This document shows positions 1-10,438 of a DNA stretch of 64,000 nucleotides, one piece after another. Origin of the DNA: Rhodamnia argentea (taxonomy: Eukaryota; Streptophyta; Magnoliopsida; Myrtales; Myrtaceae); contig NC_063155.1 of NCBI RefSeq assembly GCF_020921035.1, positions 28,327,294-28,391,293 of the forward strand, given 5' to 3'. A program made the position numbers and the translations under genes. Each line of letters begins with the position of its first letter. Within the stretch, counting starts at the first letter, position 1. The notes under the pieces are model-generated. The model worked only from the letters and a program-made list of their open reading frames with translations. It was not told the DNA's origin and did not search any database.

Positions 1-790
1 CATGGAAACGGGCCGTTGATCGAAACTCACCACTATGCCATGATGAATGTCATTTTTTAGCGTTTCAGAGTCATATTCATGGATTTTTTTAGCGTTTTTT
101 GTAGTTTCAGTAGCATTTTCGTAATTTTATATTCCTTAATGTAATTAGGATTAGCACCATATAAATTGGTGTTTTACGGTTTCGAAAAGGGGAGACTTTT
201 TGATATTATTCTATCGATTTGATAATTGTATTTGAGAGAATAGATTGTTCCTCATTGTCAATTCTACTACCACAAATAGTTAATTATCGTTATATCCAAA
301 TCGACCCATCAAGAGAATGACATAAGTTTCATCGATATATTGATGTGGCTTTTGTAGAAGTTACTAATCGAGAAAGGAAAAATCCGTGATTTCGGTGAAA
401 AGTATCTATCGAATTATTTTGTTTAATATTTATAGAGAGAAGGTAGAAAAATAAATAAATCTGAGGGCAATGCGACACCATATCTCATAGCAATTAGCAT
501 TTAAAAGACTGTCCGTAGCAAAAATTCAACAGCAAAATGCAGCCGCAAATTCACAGAACTATAATTGTAGAACACCCAAGACTGAGATAAACAGAAATAT
601 CTCTTCAAGCACTCGTACCAGCCTTGGCAGCAGTAGTGATGTTACTCTTTTAGTTATGTGGGCTGAAAGTGGGTTTCATGATAGACCCAATTCATTTTGG
701 ACTTTTCTCATCAGAACCAGTTGAGCCCATATGACAATATTGAACTAACCCATTATGACTCGATCTTTTATGTATATTTATGGCTTATAA
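1..790. other. AT-rich intergenic DNA, nothing recognised
   Basis: No open frame of note, no repeat family seen elsewhere in the window and no RNA gene was recognised here. Confidence 0.5.
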
Positions 791-794
791 TATG

Positions 795-965
795 TAGGGG
801 TGTCAACAGTACGGTTCAGTTCGGTTTTTTAAAATAACCGAACCGAACCGAACAATTATGGTGAACGGATAAATTGAACCGAATTGCAACCTGAACTGAA
901 TCGGCATTGAACCGAACCGAACCGACTTTTCGGTTCGGTACGGTTCGGTTTTTCGGTTTTCTTAA
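795..965. mobile_element. hAT-like CGGTT-rich repeat arm
   Basis: Starts with GGGGTGTCAACAG and continues as degenerate CGGTT/AACCG pentamers on both strands, able to fold back on itself. Such tracts are typical of the subterminal parts of plant non-autonomous hAT elements. I found no matching right end or target duplication, so this is a fragment or a poorly bounded copy. A complete relative with clear ends lies at 12025-12246. Confidence 0.35.
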
Positions 966-999
966 TAAACAGCAACAAAAAATATGTTTTTCTTTTATA

Positions 1000-1465
1000 C
1001 ATATGCTCGTGCAAAGCGTGTGGCATATGAGTGGAGCTCCGAAGCCGGCATCACCGGCCTGCCACGGAGCCGCCACCTCAGGCTCTCTACAATGCCGACC
1101 CTCTTCCTCCCAAGGTGCCGCGTGCACCTTATGAGCCCGAACCGGATCCCTCCCCCTCGCTCTTCCAAACGCCGCACCCCTTCAAGCTCAATGCAATTTC
1201 GCCGCGCAAAGCCATTTCCACTCCCTCTGCAGAAAACCAAACCGGAGTTAGTCAAAGTCACAAGACACCCACGAATAGAAACCACCATGCGAGAACGAAT
1301 TTGTCGTGAGGTTGAAGGAGCAAGGCAAAGACGAACCTGGTCGGATTCGACGTTCCTCACTCGATCAATTCGAGTAAGATCAATTCCTTCAAGAGCGGGT
1401 AAAAAACAGACCGTGCTGAGCGGAGGTCGGAGAACTGGCGGGTACCGATTCGGTTCATGATTTTA
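1000..1465. other. GC-rich segment with overlapping open frames, unrecognised
   Basis: This stretch is clearly richer in G+C than its flanks and stays open in several frames on both strands (for example 1031-1309 and 984-1460 on +, 995-1360 on -). None of the translations resembles a family I know. It sits between the CGGTT arm on the left and a short GATTCGGTTC remnant on the right, so it may be host DNA captured by a transposon. It could equally be a decayed exon. Confidence 0.25.
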
Positions 1466-3627
1466 GATGGAAACTAGTCAACCATCCAACCAGATCGGAT
1501 CTATTGATATAATATAAATATATATTTTTTAATTGAAGTTAAAACCCTCAAATTTTCAATCACGTCTCTTGACCCTGGGCCAGCTAACCTCACCTAAACC
1601 CTCTCTAGACTATGATCTTCGTTCTCTGCAAAATTGAGTGGAGGCCCTTCTTGAGATGGCCTGAGTGACATTTGGTTTGTCTGTGAAATTCTTTTCTCTG
1701 TTAGTCATTTGTTAAAGTGAATGATTCTGGTTTTGGGATTGCATTTTTAATGCGAGCATCTCTGATCCAGGATATTGCCTTAGTTTCATTGACCTTCAAT
1801 AACTATGACGAAAGCTCAGGTTGATACATGCAATTATTGGCAAGCCCTCACTAGGATTCACGCAAACATATCTTTCTTTAATGCTCCCCAATCCCAGGCA
1901 TGCCCGACTACTTCCATTGTTTTTTTTTTTTAAATTTCTAGGACACGCAACTTGTTGGGCCATGTTCTGTCTTAGTCCGGAAGGGAAGGGCAGCCCGAGC
2001 TGAAAAAGGATTCCGAACTTGTTGGCCTGTAGCAAAACAATATTTGATTCAACATAGCGGTTATATTCTGGTAACTCACTCACTTTTCCTTCGAGAAAAA
2101 AGATGAGAGTCGTGAGCGAATAACAAATGAATAAGAGTTGGATAGTATTTGTTTAAGCTGATGCCTTCCATGATTCCCTCCTCGAATGCCTTCTTCATAA
2201 CTAAAGACGAAACATTTGCCACGAGGATGAAACAGGCATGGGGATAAAGGAGGAGGCGTTCTTACGTCGCAATTATCCCAAGAAATATTCTAAAAAACAA
2301 AACAAAATAAAAAATAAAAAAAATAAAAATTCATCATGAAATGTAATCACAAACAAGCCTAGGTCGACTTAATAATTTACATGTGAATGGTGGAGGCCGA
2401 GGGCCGACCCACCGAAAGTTTCTGGACACGTGGATTGACGAAATTGCCCCTGATCGGATGTGAGATCAAGAGGATCAAACGGTGGCATATCTGTCCAATC
2501 GAAATTGCAAGTGAATTGAGATATTGCTAGTACAGAAAATAGAAAAAATCGAAGACGTTGGTTTAGAAATATGGTTCCATTTATAAGGCCCGAGTTATGA
2601 TCCGCCTGTTTAATTGCCAAAAAGATGAAATCAATGTCTAAATAAGTCAATTTAGTCCATAATCCATAACCCACAAGAACATTTACTCGATGTCTATGAT
2701 GTGTTGTCCATGCCTCGATGTAGATACGTCACCACATTCCTTGCCGGGCGCATCTTTTGAGTTGAACACACTATCGTTCGTATCAACAATCGAAGAAGAC
2801 ATTACATAATTTAGGCGAAGGGTACTAAAACCACCCACGTCAAGTGATTGCGTACGTCTGCATAGGCACCGAACCACGATGTGATCGGGGGATGATTGTT
2901 ATCAGATTCGCCGCTGGCGTAGATGAGCGTGTTTGGAGTCGGTTGTGCAACGGAATCCCTCCGCATGACATCCATCCGACGGCGAGCGCGCGAATCGTTC
3001 CTAGTACCGCATCAGATCTAATGAAAGCACCAAGAAGAATCCCAACGTTGTGAATTGCAAGAGCACCATCATCATGCTTTTCACTAGGTTTCAGGAAACA
3101 CAATTTAAGAGAGAGACCAAAGAAATGGTGGACCACTCACTCCGATTAAACTAGGAGGCCCTAGAGAAAAGAGTAACAACCTCTTCCATGTGCCGATCGA
3201 TATGAGTTAGGTTAGAAAAGGAACCAAGCTTTAAATGTAATGTGCGGACACGTCATCAAGTAATATAATCAATCAAGCGTCCGGAATCTCTAATCTCTAA
3301 AAAACAAAATGCCTGGCGTTGAAATTGCGAAAATGACATACGAGCCACCCTAATAAATAAACAAATAATAATAATAGTTATTGTTGTTGTTATTATAATT
3401 TAGGCAAAAATTATTATCGTGGTCCAATTCATTTATACGAAGTTATTAAAGAACGAGTCAATCTCGTTTTCTTGACAATTGGTTTATTCATTTGTCATTT
3501 AAACTTCTTATCTTTTGTTGATTTCAAATTGGAATTAACTCACAAAATGCACATTTCGATATAATTGCGGGAATTTAAATCTTTCCGCACCCTTATTTGT
3601 CTTGCTTTGACAGTGATCTCACAAGAT
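1466..3627. other. Intergenic DNA without supported gene
   Basis: Short open frames occur on both strands (for example 2369-2674 and 2840-3136 on -) but show no domain, splice structure or family resemblance. An AT-rich imperfect palindrome of TAA/TTG triplets lies near 3355-3405. Confidence 0.45.
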
Positions 3628-4385
3628 GCCACAGTCGAAAAAGCATATAAGATGTCAAAAATTCGACAAGTAAAGATTAGGTGGCAACAACCAGTAGTTG
3701 AATAGTTCGAATATAGTTGAATGACGAATCATTGAAAGGACGCCTTAACACCTCTGTGATTTCCCCTTCTTCTTTTTTCCTCAAAAATTAACTTCATGTA
3801 ATCGAGATGCATTGACTCGTTCGTTTGTTTTCTTATTGTTACGTTGAACTTTCCATCACTTTTTTTAATTCATATCACCATTAGTGCTACTAACTATTAA
3901 AAATACAGACAGGCCCTCACCAAGTGTGGATTGAATAGCTAGTTAAAAAAAAGAAAGAAGAAAAAACAGTTTTGTTATTGTTTAAAATAAAGGAATTAAA
4001 TAGTGTTTGTCATGAGCTATCTTGTAAGAAGAAGCAATGAAGGAAAGCTATGGAGGAATTGTATTCCGTATTGCTTGTTCTCTAAACGAAACTGTAGAAG
4101 AATAGACCTATTTATAATACATAGAGGTCAAACTAAAAAAAAGGAAAAATGAGATATACAGAATAATATAAAATCAATTACTATCATACAAAACCATCAA
4201 ATCAATAAGTATCAAATGAGATCGTGATTGCTGTCGCTATCAAGATCTCTCATTCCAAAGGCAACCGTATCTTCAACATATCTATCAGTAGGTAATGTGT
4301 CCGATTCAAGTCGTAAAATATCACGGTCAATAGTTTGAATCGTCCAATTAGAACATCGTTAGGAAAAGTTTTCAGTTTAGATTTC
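3628..4385 (+). repeat. Duplicated upstream module, copy before dioxygenase gene 1
   Basis: Blocks of this segment recur in the same order at 9745-10205 upstream of dioxygenase gene 2. Shared stretches include the run ending GAAAGGACGCCTTAA (about 3733 and 9830), CATGTAATCGAGATGCAT (3796 and 9883), TTTGTCATGAGCTATCT (about 4006 and 10087) and GTGTCCGATTCAAGTCGTAA (4298 and 10118). The duplication that made genes 1 and 2 therefore included about 1.5 kb of upstream DNA. Divergence between copies is moderate, with several indels. Confidence 0.8.
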
Positions 4386-5001
4386 AATGCATCTTTTAGA
4401 ATTAGAAATAAAAAGCTTTTCGAACACCAAGAATCATATTAATCGGACGTCATGTGAGACAGAAATAACTATTTAAAGATTCTTATTTTGATATGAACAT
4501 GGGTTGTGCACAAAAGAACAAAAGAGCATATAGGGCAAACAAGATAATCTGGAATCAGCATCTACCAAACCCGATACTTTCTTGTTTTAATAAGAAGAAA
4601 AGAGAAGGAATTTGAAGTTTCCACATGCACTTGCATATTATTTTGAGTAAAGATTAAGAGACTTTCCCTCAAATTAGTCTTTATGACTACTTCCCGCGTA
4701 TGGTCCACTCCATTAGTATGCACGGATGATTAGCTGTACATAGCAAAAATCCCAGACTAATTACTTTAAAGGCCAAATGCATTGCTTCTATTATGCTCCT
4801 CCCGTAGTCCCATTGAAAAAAAAAAGGGGAAAAATTCCAATTAAGGACACTACGTGCCTTTATTTTTTCAAATAAGAACTCGAGGCTAACATGTTTTCGA
4901 ATAAGTTGAGCTGGATGATTCCTCACTTCTGTTCAATCTCCTTTATTAATTTGATTTTAATACCAGGTCGAATTCCATAAAAAGTAAAATCAAAGCATCC
5001 G
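4386..5001. other. Promoter-distal DNA of dioxygenase gene 1
   Basis: AT-rich with no gene. Patches such as TTTCCACATGCACTTGCAT near 4617 match the region at 10263 before gene 2, so this is the 5' flank of gene 1 with extra sequence relative to gene 2. Confidence 0.5.
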
Positions 5002-5032
5002 TTGACTTTCGTAAGTTCATTTTCTTATATAA
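5002..5032 (+). promoter_or_regulatory. TATA box and W-box core of dioxygenase gene 1
   Basis: TATATAA lies at 5026-5032, about 95 bases before the chosen ATG at 5126. TTGACT, a WRKY-binding W-box core, lies at 5002-5007. The homologous place in gene 2 (about 10319) reads TATACAA, a weaker TATA. Because transcription would start about 25-35 bases after 5026, the in-frame ATG at 5045 probably lies upstream of the transcript. Confidence 0.5.
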
Positions 5033-5125
5033 TGAATATAGGAGATGTCTCTTCCTCTTCGTCCTTCCCTTTCTCTTTCCTTGCACCGCACTCCCATCGG
5101 TCGAATCGGAACTCGGAGTCGAACC

Positions 5126-6568
5126 ATGACGGGCTTCACCGACACCACTCAACAGGCCTTCGACCGAGCCCAAGAGCTCGAGCAATTCGAAGAATCCAAG
5201 CTCGGAGTCAAAGGCCTCGTCGATTCCGGCCTCTCCTCCATCCCTGGCCTCTTCATCCACCCGCCGGAGACCCTCTCCGACTTCAAGCCAGCCCAGCACA
5301 GGCCCGTTTCAGTCCATTCGATCCCTACCATCGACCTCTCCGACTGCAACTCCGGCCGGCGGCCGTCCGTCGTTGAAGAAGTAGGGCGCGCGGCTCGTGA
5401 GCTCGGATTCTTCCAGGTAGTCAACCATGGTGTGCGGACGGAGGTCCAGGACGGCATGATCACGGCGGTGAAGGTCTTCCACGAGCAATCGATGGAGGCG
5501 AAGAAGAGGATCTATCGGAGGAAGATGGAGACCGGGGTCGCGTACTTCTCCAACGTTGACTTGTTCCACTCTAAAGCGGCTAGCTGGAGGTAGTAAACCA
5601 AGCCACTTCAAATTAATTTCGTTTTAACTGATGAATATTAGTTCTTATAAAAGCTTAATTACCATTTACGATCATATCAAATCAAGCTTAGAATATTCAG
5701 CAAAACGACACGAAATGATATATCAAGGAAGACATGACACATCCTAAGTTAGAGAATTCTTTCTTATATTTAAGAGAAGAAGCAAAAAGAAATAGTTCAG
5801 ACCGATGCTAAGGAATAATGTCGCAGGGACACGCTAGAGATTAGGCTGGAGCCGAAAGCAGACACGGAAGAGATCCCCGAGGTGTGCAGAAATGAGGTGA
5901 TGGAATGGAATCAACAGATCCAACGGCTGGGAAGCACCCTGATGGGACTGTTGAGCGAGGGGCTGGGACTAAGTCCCGGAAAGCTACAGGAATTGACGTG
6001 CCCGGAGAGCCGGATGATGGTTGGGAACTACTATCCCTACTGTCCCCAGCCCGATCTGACGATCGGCTTGGCGTCCCACACAGACCCGGGAGTGATCACG
6101 GTGCTCTTGCAGGACCACCTCCCTGGTTTGCAGGTGAAGTGCGGGGACGAGTGGGTGGATGTGGCGCCCGTCCCGGGCGCTCTCGTTGTGAACGTCGGTG
6201 ACATCCTCCAGGTAAACTTCCCTTGAACACTAGGGAGCGTCTTCAAAGCGCCCGAGCTAGTTAAAAAGTTAACGTGATACAAGGAAACAGAAATCTACTT
6301 ACGTGATTTCCAATTTTCCCAGATCATATCCAACAACGAGTACAAAAGCGCGGAACACCGGGTGCTGGCCAACTCTAGTCAAGAGGCACGTGTATCGATA
6401 GCAGTTTTCTGCAACTCGAACAATATGGAGATCCAGTTTGGACCGTTGCAGGAGCTCGTATCCTCGGATAAACCGGCTGTGTTTCGGCAGTTCACCATGG
6501 AAGAATACTTGAGGAGATTCTTTGCTACGGAGTTGGACGAAAGTCTGGTAGATTACTTTAGGGCCTGA
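5126..6568 (+). CDS. 2-oxoglutarate/Fe(II) dioxygenase, ACC oxidase homolog-like (copy 1)
   Basis: Exons 5126-5589, 5827-6211 and 6323-6568 give 364 aa with GT-AG introns, typical of the ACC-oxidase-homolog / deacetoxyvindoline 4-hydroxylase-like clade. The N-terminal DIOX_N region (residues 50-155) includes IPTIDLS and [12 protein letters not shown]. The catalytic jelly-roll has [12 protein letters not shown], then iron ligands H239 and D241 (SHTDPG) and H295 (SAEHRV), and the 2-oxoglutarate motif R306-V-S308. Enzymes of this type hydroxylate or desaturate small molecules in the cytosol; the substrate cannot be read here. The start at 5126 matches the paralogs; an in-frame ATG at 5045 would add 27 residues but lies too close to the TATA box. 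Oddity: the family motif NHGxP reads NHGVR. An AATAAGA signal follows at 6604. It looks intact and is the first of three tandem paralogs. Confidence 0.92.
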
Positions 6569-6598
6569 TTGAGAGCTCCATAGGCCACAAAAGATGAT

Positions 6599-6640
6599 AT
6601 AAGAATAAGATGGCTTTCCTGTAATACTAGAGGGAATAAT
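6599..6640 (+). terminator. Conserved 3' UTR / polyadenylation region of dioxygenase gene 1
   Basis: AATAAGAT at 6604-6611 followed by CTGTAATA. The same order occurs after copies 2 (11944) and 3 (14101), so the 3' UTR came with the duplication. AATAAG-type elements serve as plant near-upstream polyadenylation signals. Confidence 0.5.
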
Positions 6641-6782
6641 GGATCCCTCCCCTTTCCTTTTCGCAACTTATTTCAAATGTTTTATGACCAAAAAATCTTA
6701 TTTTAAATATTTTGCTTTCACGACTCTTAAAAAAAAACATTTTTCAATGAAACCCTTACGCTTACGCCCCTTTTCATCAACA

Positions 6783-7960
6783 TTACAAATGAAGGAATCG
6801 GGTAGTATTTGTCACGAATTATATCTATTAATAGCTAACTTGTCTAAATTCACCGGTTGAATCGTAAAAACGTATCTCGATCTTTAGTTTTTTTTTTTTG
6901 GGTTCCAATGAATTTTTCAAACTAGAATTCACAAGCCTTCCGAACATCAAGAATCCTACTAATCAGACACCGCATGAGAGAATAACAACGACCAAAATTT
7001 CACACCGGTTGTAAAGCAAGTGGAGTTAACCTTATGACACGATTGCGCGTAACTCTCTTTGGGGTACCCTTAACTCTCAAAATTATAGACTATTCGTCCC
7101 CATCTAATACTTAATTTGTTACGACTCAATCCAATGAGAGCGGGGAGTAGCTACTGAGGCCAAAGAACCCGGACGAGGAGCGGCTCCTAATAGGCTTCCG
7201 GAACGGAAAATGACTCATGAGTGAACCAAACTGCAAATCGAACAGGGAGATATCGTACTTGAGATATATGTGCAAAACTAAAATTAACTCACAAGAAGCA
7301 CCTTCTGAGGTATTACTAACATTCAACATTAGAACTCTAATGTTAAGCGTATTCGGGCAAGAGCACTACCAAGATGAATGACTTCCCGTGAAAGTACCTG
7401 TCTACACGCCAAAATACTAAATCGTGAGCCTCGGTACGGGATAGGCCAAAAAAGATAGTACCTCAAGTGAGTTAATCATCGGGTGTCACACAATTTAATT
7501 TGAAGAAGTTCAACCATTAAATTCAAAACCAGTCTTAGATTGGTTCATGTCAATGCGAATTTCTAGTAGATTTTCACTGATTTGCCTTTGCGGATAGTAG
7601 GGCAGTCAATTACGCCCGACCATACCCTACCCTACCCTACCCAACCCAATTTTTTGGGTATTTTAGGATAGGATAAAGAACATGTTTGGGTGATAGGGGG
7701 TATTTTAGTGATTTTGGGTAGGGTAGGGTAGATACCCATGCGATACCCTATCAACGGTGCAGGAGAGCATGGATGATATGCCTTTTCCTGCATGCGAGAA
7801 TCAATGAATCACTTAGAAAAACTATAAAACCAAAACATCACATAAGAACATAAATTTCATAAAGCTTATTTAAATAACTAATCATCTCGAATAACCAACA
7901 AAATTATGCCATGCCAGCATTCACACATCAATATTTCGCAGAACAAACACATAATATAGG
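6783..7960 (+). repeat. Intergenic duplicated block R1 between dioxygenase genes 1 and 2
   Basis: This block aligns colinearly with 8271-9720 (R2). Paired landmarks include GACTATTCGTCCCC (7087) with GACTATTTGCCCGA (9088), CCAAAATACTAAATCGTGAG (7410) with CCAAAGTACTAAACTATGAG (9410), and GATTTTCACTGATTTGCC (7569) with GATTTTCACTGAATTTGTC (9573). Both start with the module seen at 4000 and 10080. R1 is interrupted by an insertion at 7600-7770. No gene is present; the 67-codon open frame at 7126-7329 (-) has no support. Confidence 0.75.
7600..7770. mobile_element. Small foldback insertion with CCCTA/GGGTA arms
   Basis: CCCTACCCTACCCTACCC on the left side and GGGTAGGGTAGGGTAG on the right can pair into a hairpin. 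The homologous position in block R2 (near 9602) lacks this sequence, reading straight through from GGATAGTA to CGGATCATAAGCC, so an insertion of about 171 bases is indicated. The flanks GGATAGTA (7592) and GGATGATA (7771) could be a degraded 8-bp target duplication, which would suit a hAT MITE. The terminal repeats are not clean. Confidence 0.5.
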
Positions 7961-7961
7961 G

Positions 7962-8270
7962 GGAAAATTACCCAAAAAGTCCTAAGAGTATTGTACATGT
8001 GCCAATTCAATCTCAAACATTTTAACTTGGTCAATTTAGTCATAAACCTTTTGATGATTTGCCAATTCAGTCTTAAACTTTTCAATTTGGCCCATTTAAT
8101 CCTAAAATTATTGACGATTTGTCAATTTAGTCCTAAATCTTATAAGGATTTGCTAATTTAACCCTCCTGGCTCATTTTGGCAAGAAATCACTAAGGTGGA
8201 AAATTTTGCTCCATGTCATAATGAAAAATATTACCAACATCGATCTGTTAGAATTCTGACTCCATCATTG
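7962..8270. mobile_element. MULE/MITE-like inverted-repeat fragment
   Basis: Carries the repeating phrase GCCAATTCAGTC..AAAC..TTTTGA..ATTT several times, matching the terminal arms of the elements at 43556-44192, 46998-47640 and 59870-60560. The GC-rich core of those copies is absent, so this is an arm-only or internally deleted copy lying between blocks R1 and R2. Confidence 0.45.
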
Positions 8271-9720
8271 TTTAAAACAAAGGAATTAGATAGCATTTGT
8301 CATGAGTTATCTACCAATAGCTAATTTATCTTAATCCACTGATCGAATCAAAATGCATATGACCTTTAGTTTCAATTGCCCAATTGAAACATTGTTGGGA
8401 AAAGTTTTATTTTTAGGTTTGAATGGATTTTTCGAAACTAGAACTCACAAGCTTTCCGACGGTCAAAACTCATGCTAATCAAACATCATATGAGAGAGAA
8501 ATAAAGACCAAAATTTTGTACCAATTGTAAAACAAAAGGAGTCTATGTTAGAATTCCCTTAATGTGGTCCCAACTAAATGAAATTAACATATACCGTTTT
8601 ACAAGATTGATCTATTAAGGTATGATATACATATTCTTAATTACTTATAATATGGCCTAGCTAATGTAGGCAGAGTTAGGCCCGACCCGTAATAAGTGGG
8701 CCTATGGCTGAGAACTCTATAAATAAGCTCGAATCCCTCATCTATCTCTCATATGCACAAATAAGAACGTGAACGTACCATTTCGTTTCTTCAGTGATTT
8801 TCTCATTCGGCTAGTGTTCCCAAGAGGGAATGGAGAGGAAACGCTTGAGTTTCCATTCGTCGTCATCCCGCTTCAAGTCTCGCTGGATCCCAAATCAAAT
8901 GTGTGAATCTCGTATCCTCTAACATGTAGCGTGTTTCTAATTTTGGTTATGGTGATATTGAGACATGCCATTTTCGTGGCTTAAAGTCTAATCTCATAAT
9001 TCCATTGCCTATAACTCTCTGTAGGATATCCTTAACTCTGTAAACTTTTAAACACATCTCAACATGTTTCAACCTATCCAACCATAGACTATTTGCCCGA
9101 ATCTAATGCTCCACTTATTACTACTCGATTCGACGAGTGTGGGAGTGATCATCAAGGCCGGAGGACTCAAACAATGAGTGACTCCCGACAAGCTTCTAGG
9201 ATGACGAATAGCACGAGAATAGACCAAATTGCAAGCACCGAATAGGAGGAGAGAGTTTTCGGAATATATTTGTTAAATTGGAATTAACTCATGAGATGCA
9301 CATTCCGACGCAATGGCAACATGTTGTATTCAAATTTTAATGCTAACCGTGCTTAGACGAGAGCATTACCACGATGGGTGACCTTTTGAGAAATTGTCCA
9401 CTTGTATGCCAAAGTACTAAACTATGAGACTCGATATGGAATGGATCAAATCGGAAAACACACCAACTAAGCGAATCCACGATGTCAAATGATTTGATTT
9501 CAACAAGTTCAACCATTAAAGTCAAAGCCGGTCTCGGATTGGTTCAGGCCAATAGGAATTAACTCTTATTGATTTTCACTGAATTTGTCTTTGTGGATAG
9601 TACGGATCATAAGCCTTTCCTATATGCGAGAGTTCCTCAAAACAACTGTCAAACCGAAAAATTACATAAGATTGAAATTTTATCATACTTTTATAAAAAC
9701 TAATCATCTAGAAATAAATC
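8271..9720 (+). repeat. Intergenic duplicated block R2 between dioxygenase genes 1 and 2
   Basis: Second copy of the block at 6783-7960, with the same landmarks in the same order. It begins with AAAGGAATTAGATAGCATTT, the module also found before genes 1 and 2. It is interrupted by a 439-bp insertion at 8546-8984. No gene is present. Confidence 0.75.
8546..8984 (+). mobile_element. LTR-like relic inserted in block R2
   Basis: Flanked by AGTCTA at 8540-8545 and 8985-8990. Removing the body and one flank restores colinearity with block R1 around 7022, which acts as an empty site. The first 379 bases run from TGTTAGA to TCTAACA (ending 8924) and contain a TATA box (CTCTATAAATAAG near 8718), as in a retrotransposon LTR. 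It is a fossil with no coding capacity, perhaps an LTR plus a short internal remnant; the class is not certain. Confidence 0.5.
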
Positions 9721-9744
9721 TTCTAGAAATTTGCAAAAACATGT

Positions 9745-10260
9745 AAGATGTCATATATTCGATCGGCTAAGATTAGGTGACAACGGCCGGTCATTGAACA
9801 GTTGGAATATAGCTGTATGGCTAATCATCGAAAGGACGCCTTAAACCTCTGTCATTTCCCTGTTTTCTTTCAAAAATTAACCTCATGTAATCGAGATGCA
9901 TCAACTCGTAAGTTTTTTTTTTTTTCCTTATCTTTACGTTGATTTTTCCATCACTTTATTAATTCATCTAGTTATATTGTTACTAACTACTAATAATACA
10001 GACAAACCCCACTCCCCACCAAGCGCGGATCGAATAGCCGGTTTAATACTTTTGTCACTATTCAAAATAAAGGAATTAGATAGCGTTTGTCATGAGCTAT
10101 CTATCACTACTAGGTAATGTGTCCGATTCAAGTCGTAAAATATCACGACCAATAATAGTTTGAATCGTCCAATTAGGCCATCGTTAGGAAAATTTTTAGT
10201 TTTAAATTCCAGTCCATCTTTTCGGAAGTAGAAATAACAAGTTTTTCGAGCATCAAGAAA
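9745..10260 (+). repeat. Duplicated upstream module, copy before dioxygenase gene 2
   Basis: Counterpart of 3628-4385. The order of landmarks is kept while the intervals are shorter, mainly because the stretch at about 4030-4290 is missing here. It ends about 180 bases before the gene 2 start. Confidence 0.8.
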
Positions 10261-10438
10261 CACAAGTTTCCACGTGCATTTGCATGTGCTTTTGTCTTCC
10301 CTAGGTTAAAATTTTTCTTATACAACGAATCTAGGAGGTGCCTCTTCCTCTCACGATCGCCTCTTCGTCCTTCCCTCTCTCTCTCTCTTCCTTGCGCAAA
10401 ACGCTCACATCGGTCGAACCGGAACTTGGAGACGAACC

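Noticed and set aside
5045-5125. Earlier in-frame ATG for dioxygenase copy 1, adding 27 residues
   Set aside because: It lies only 13 bases after the TATA box, so before the likely transcript start, and paralogs lack it.
7620-7725. CCCTACCCTACCC read as an interstitial telomere
   Set aside because: The plant unit is CCCTAAA; the unit here is five bases and forms a hairpin with GGGTA, fitting a foldback insertion instead.
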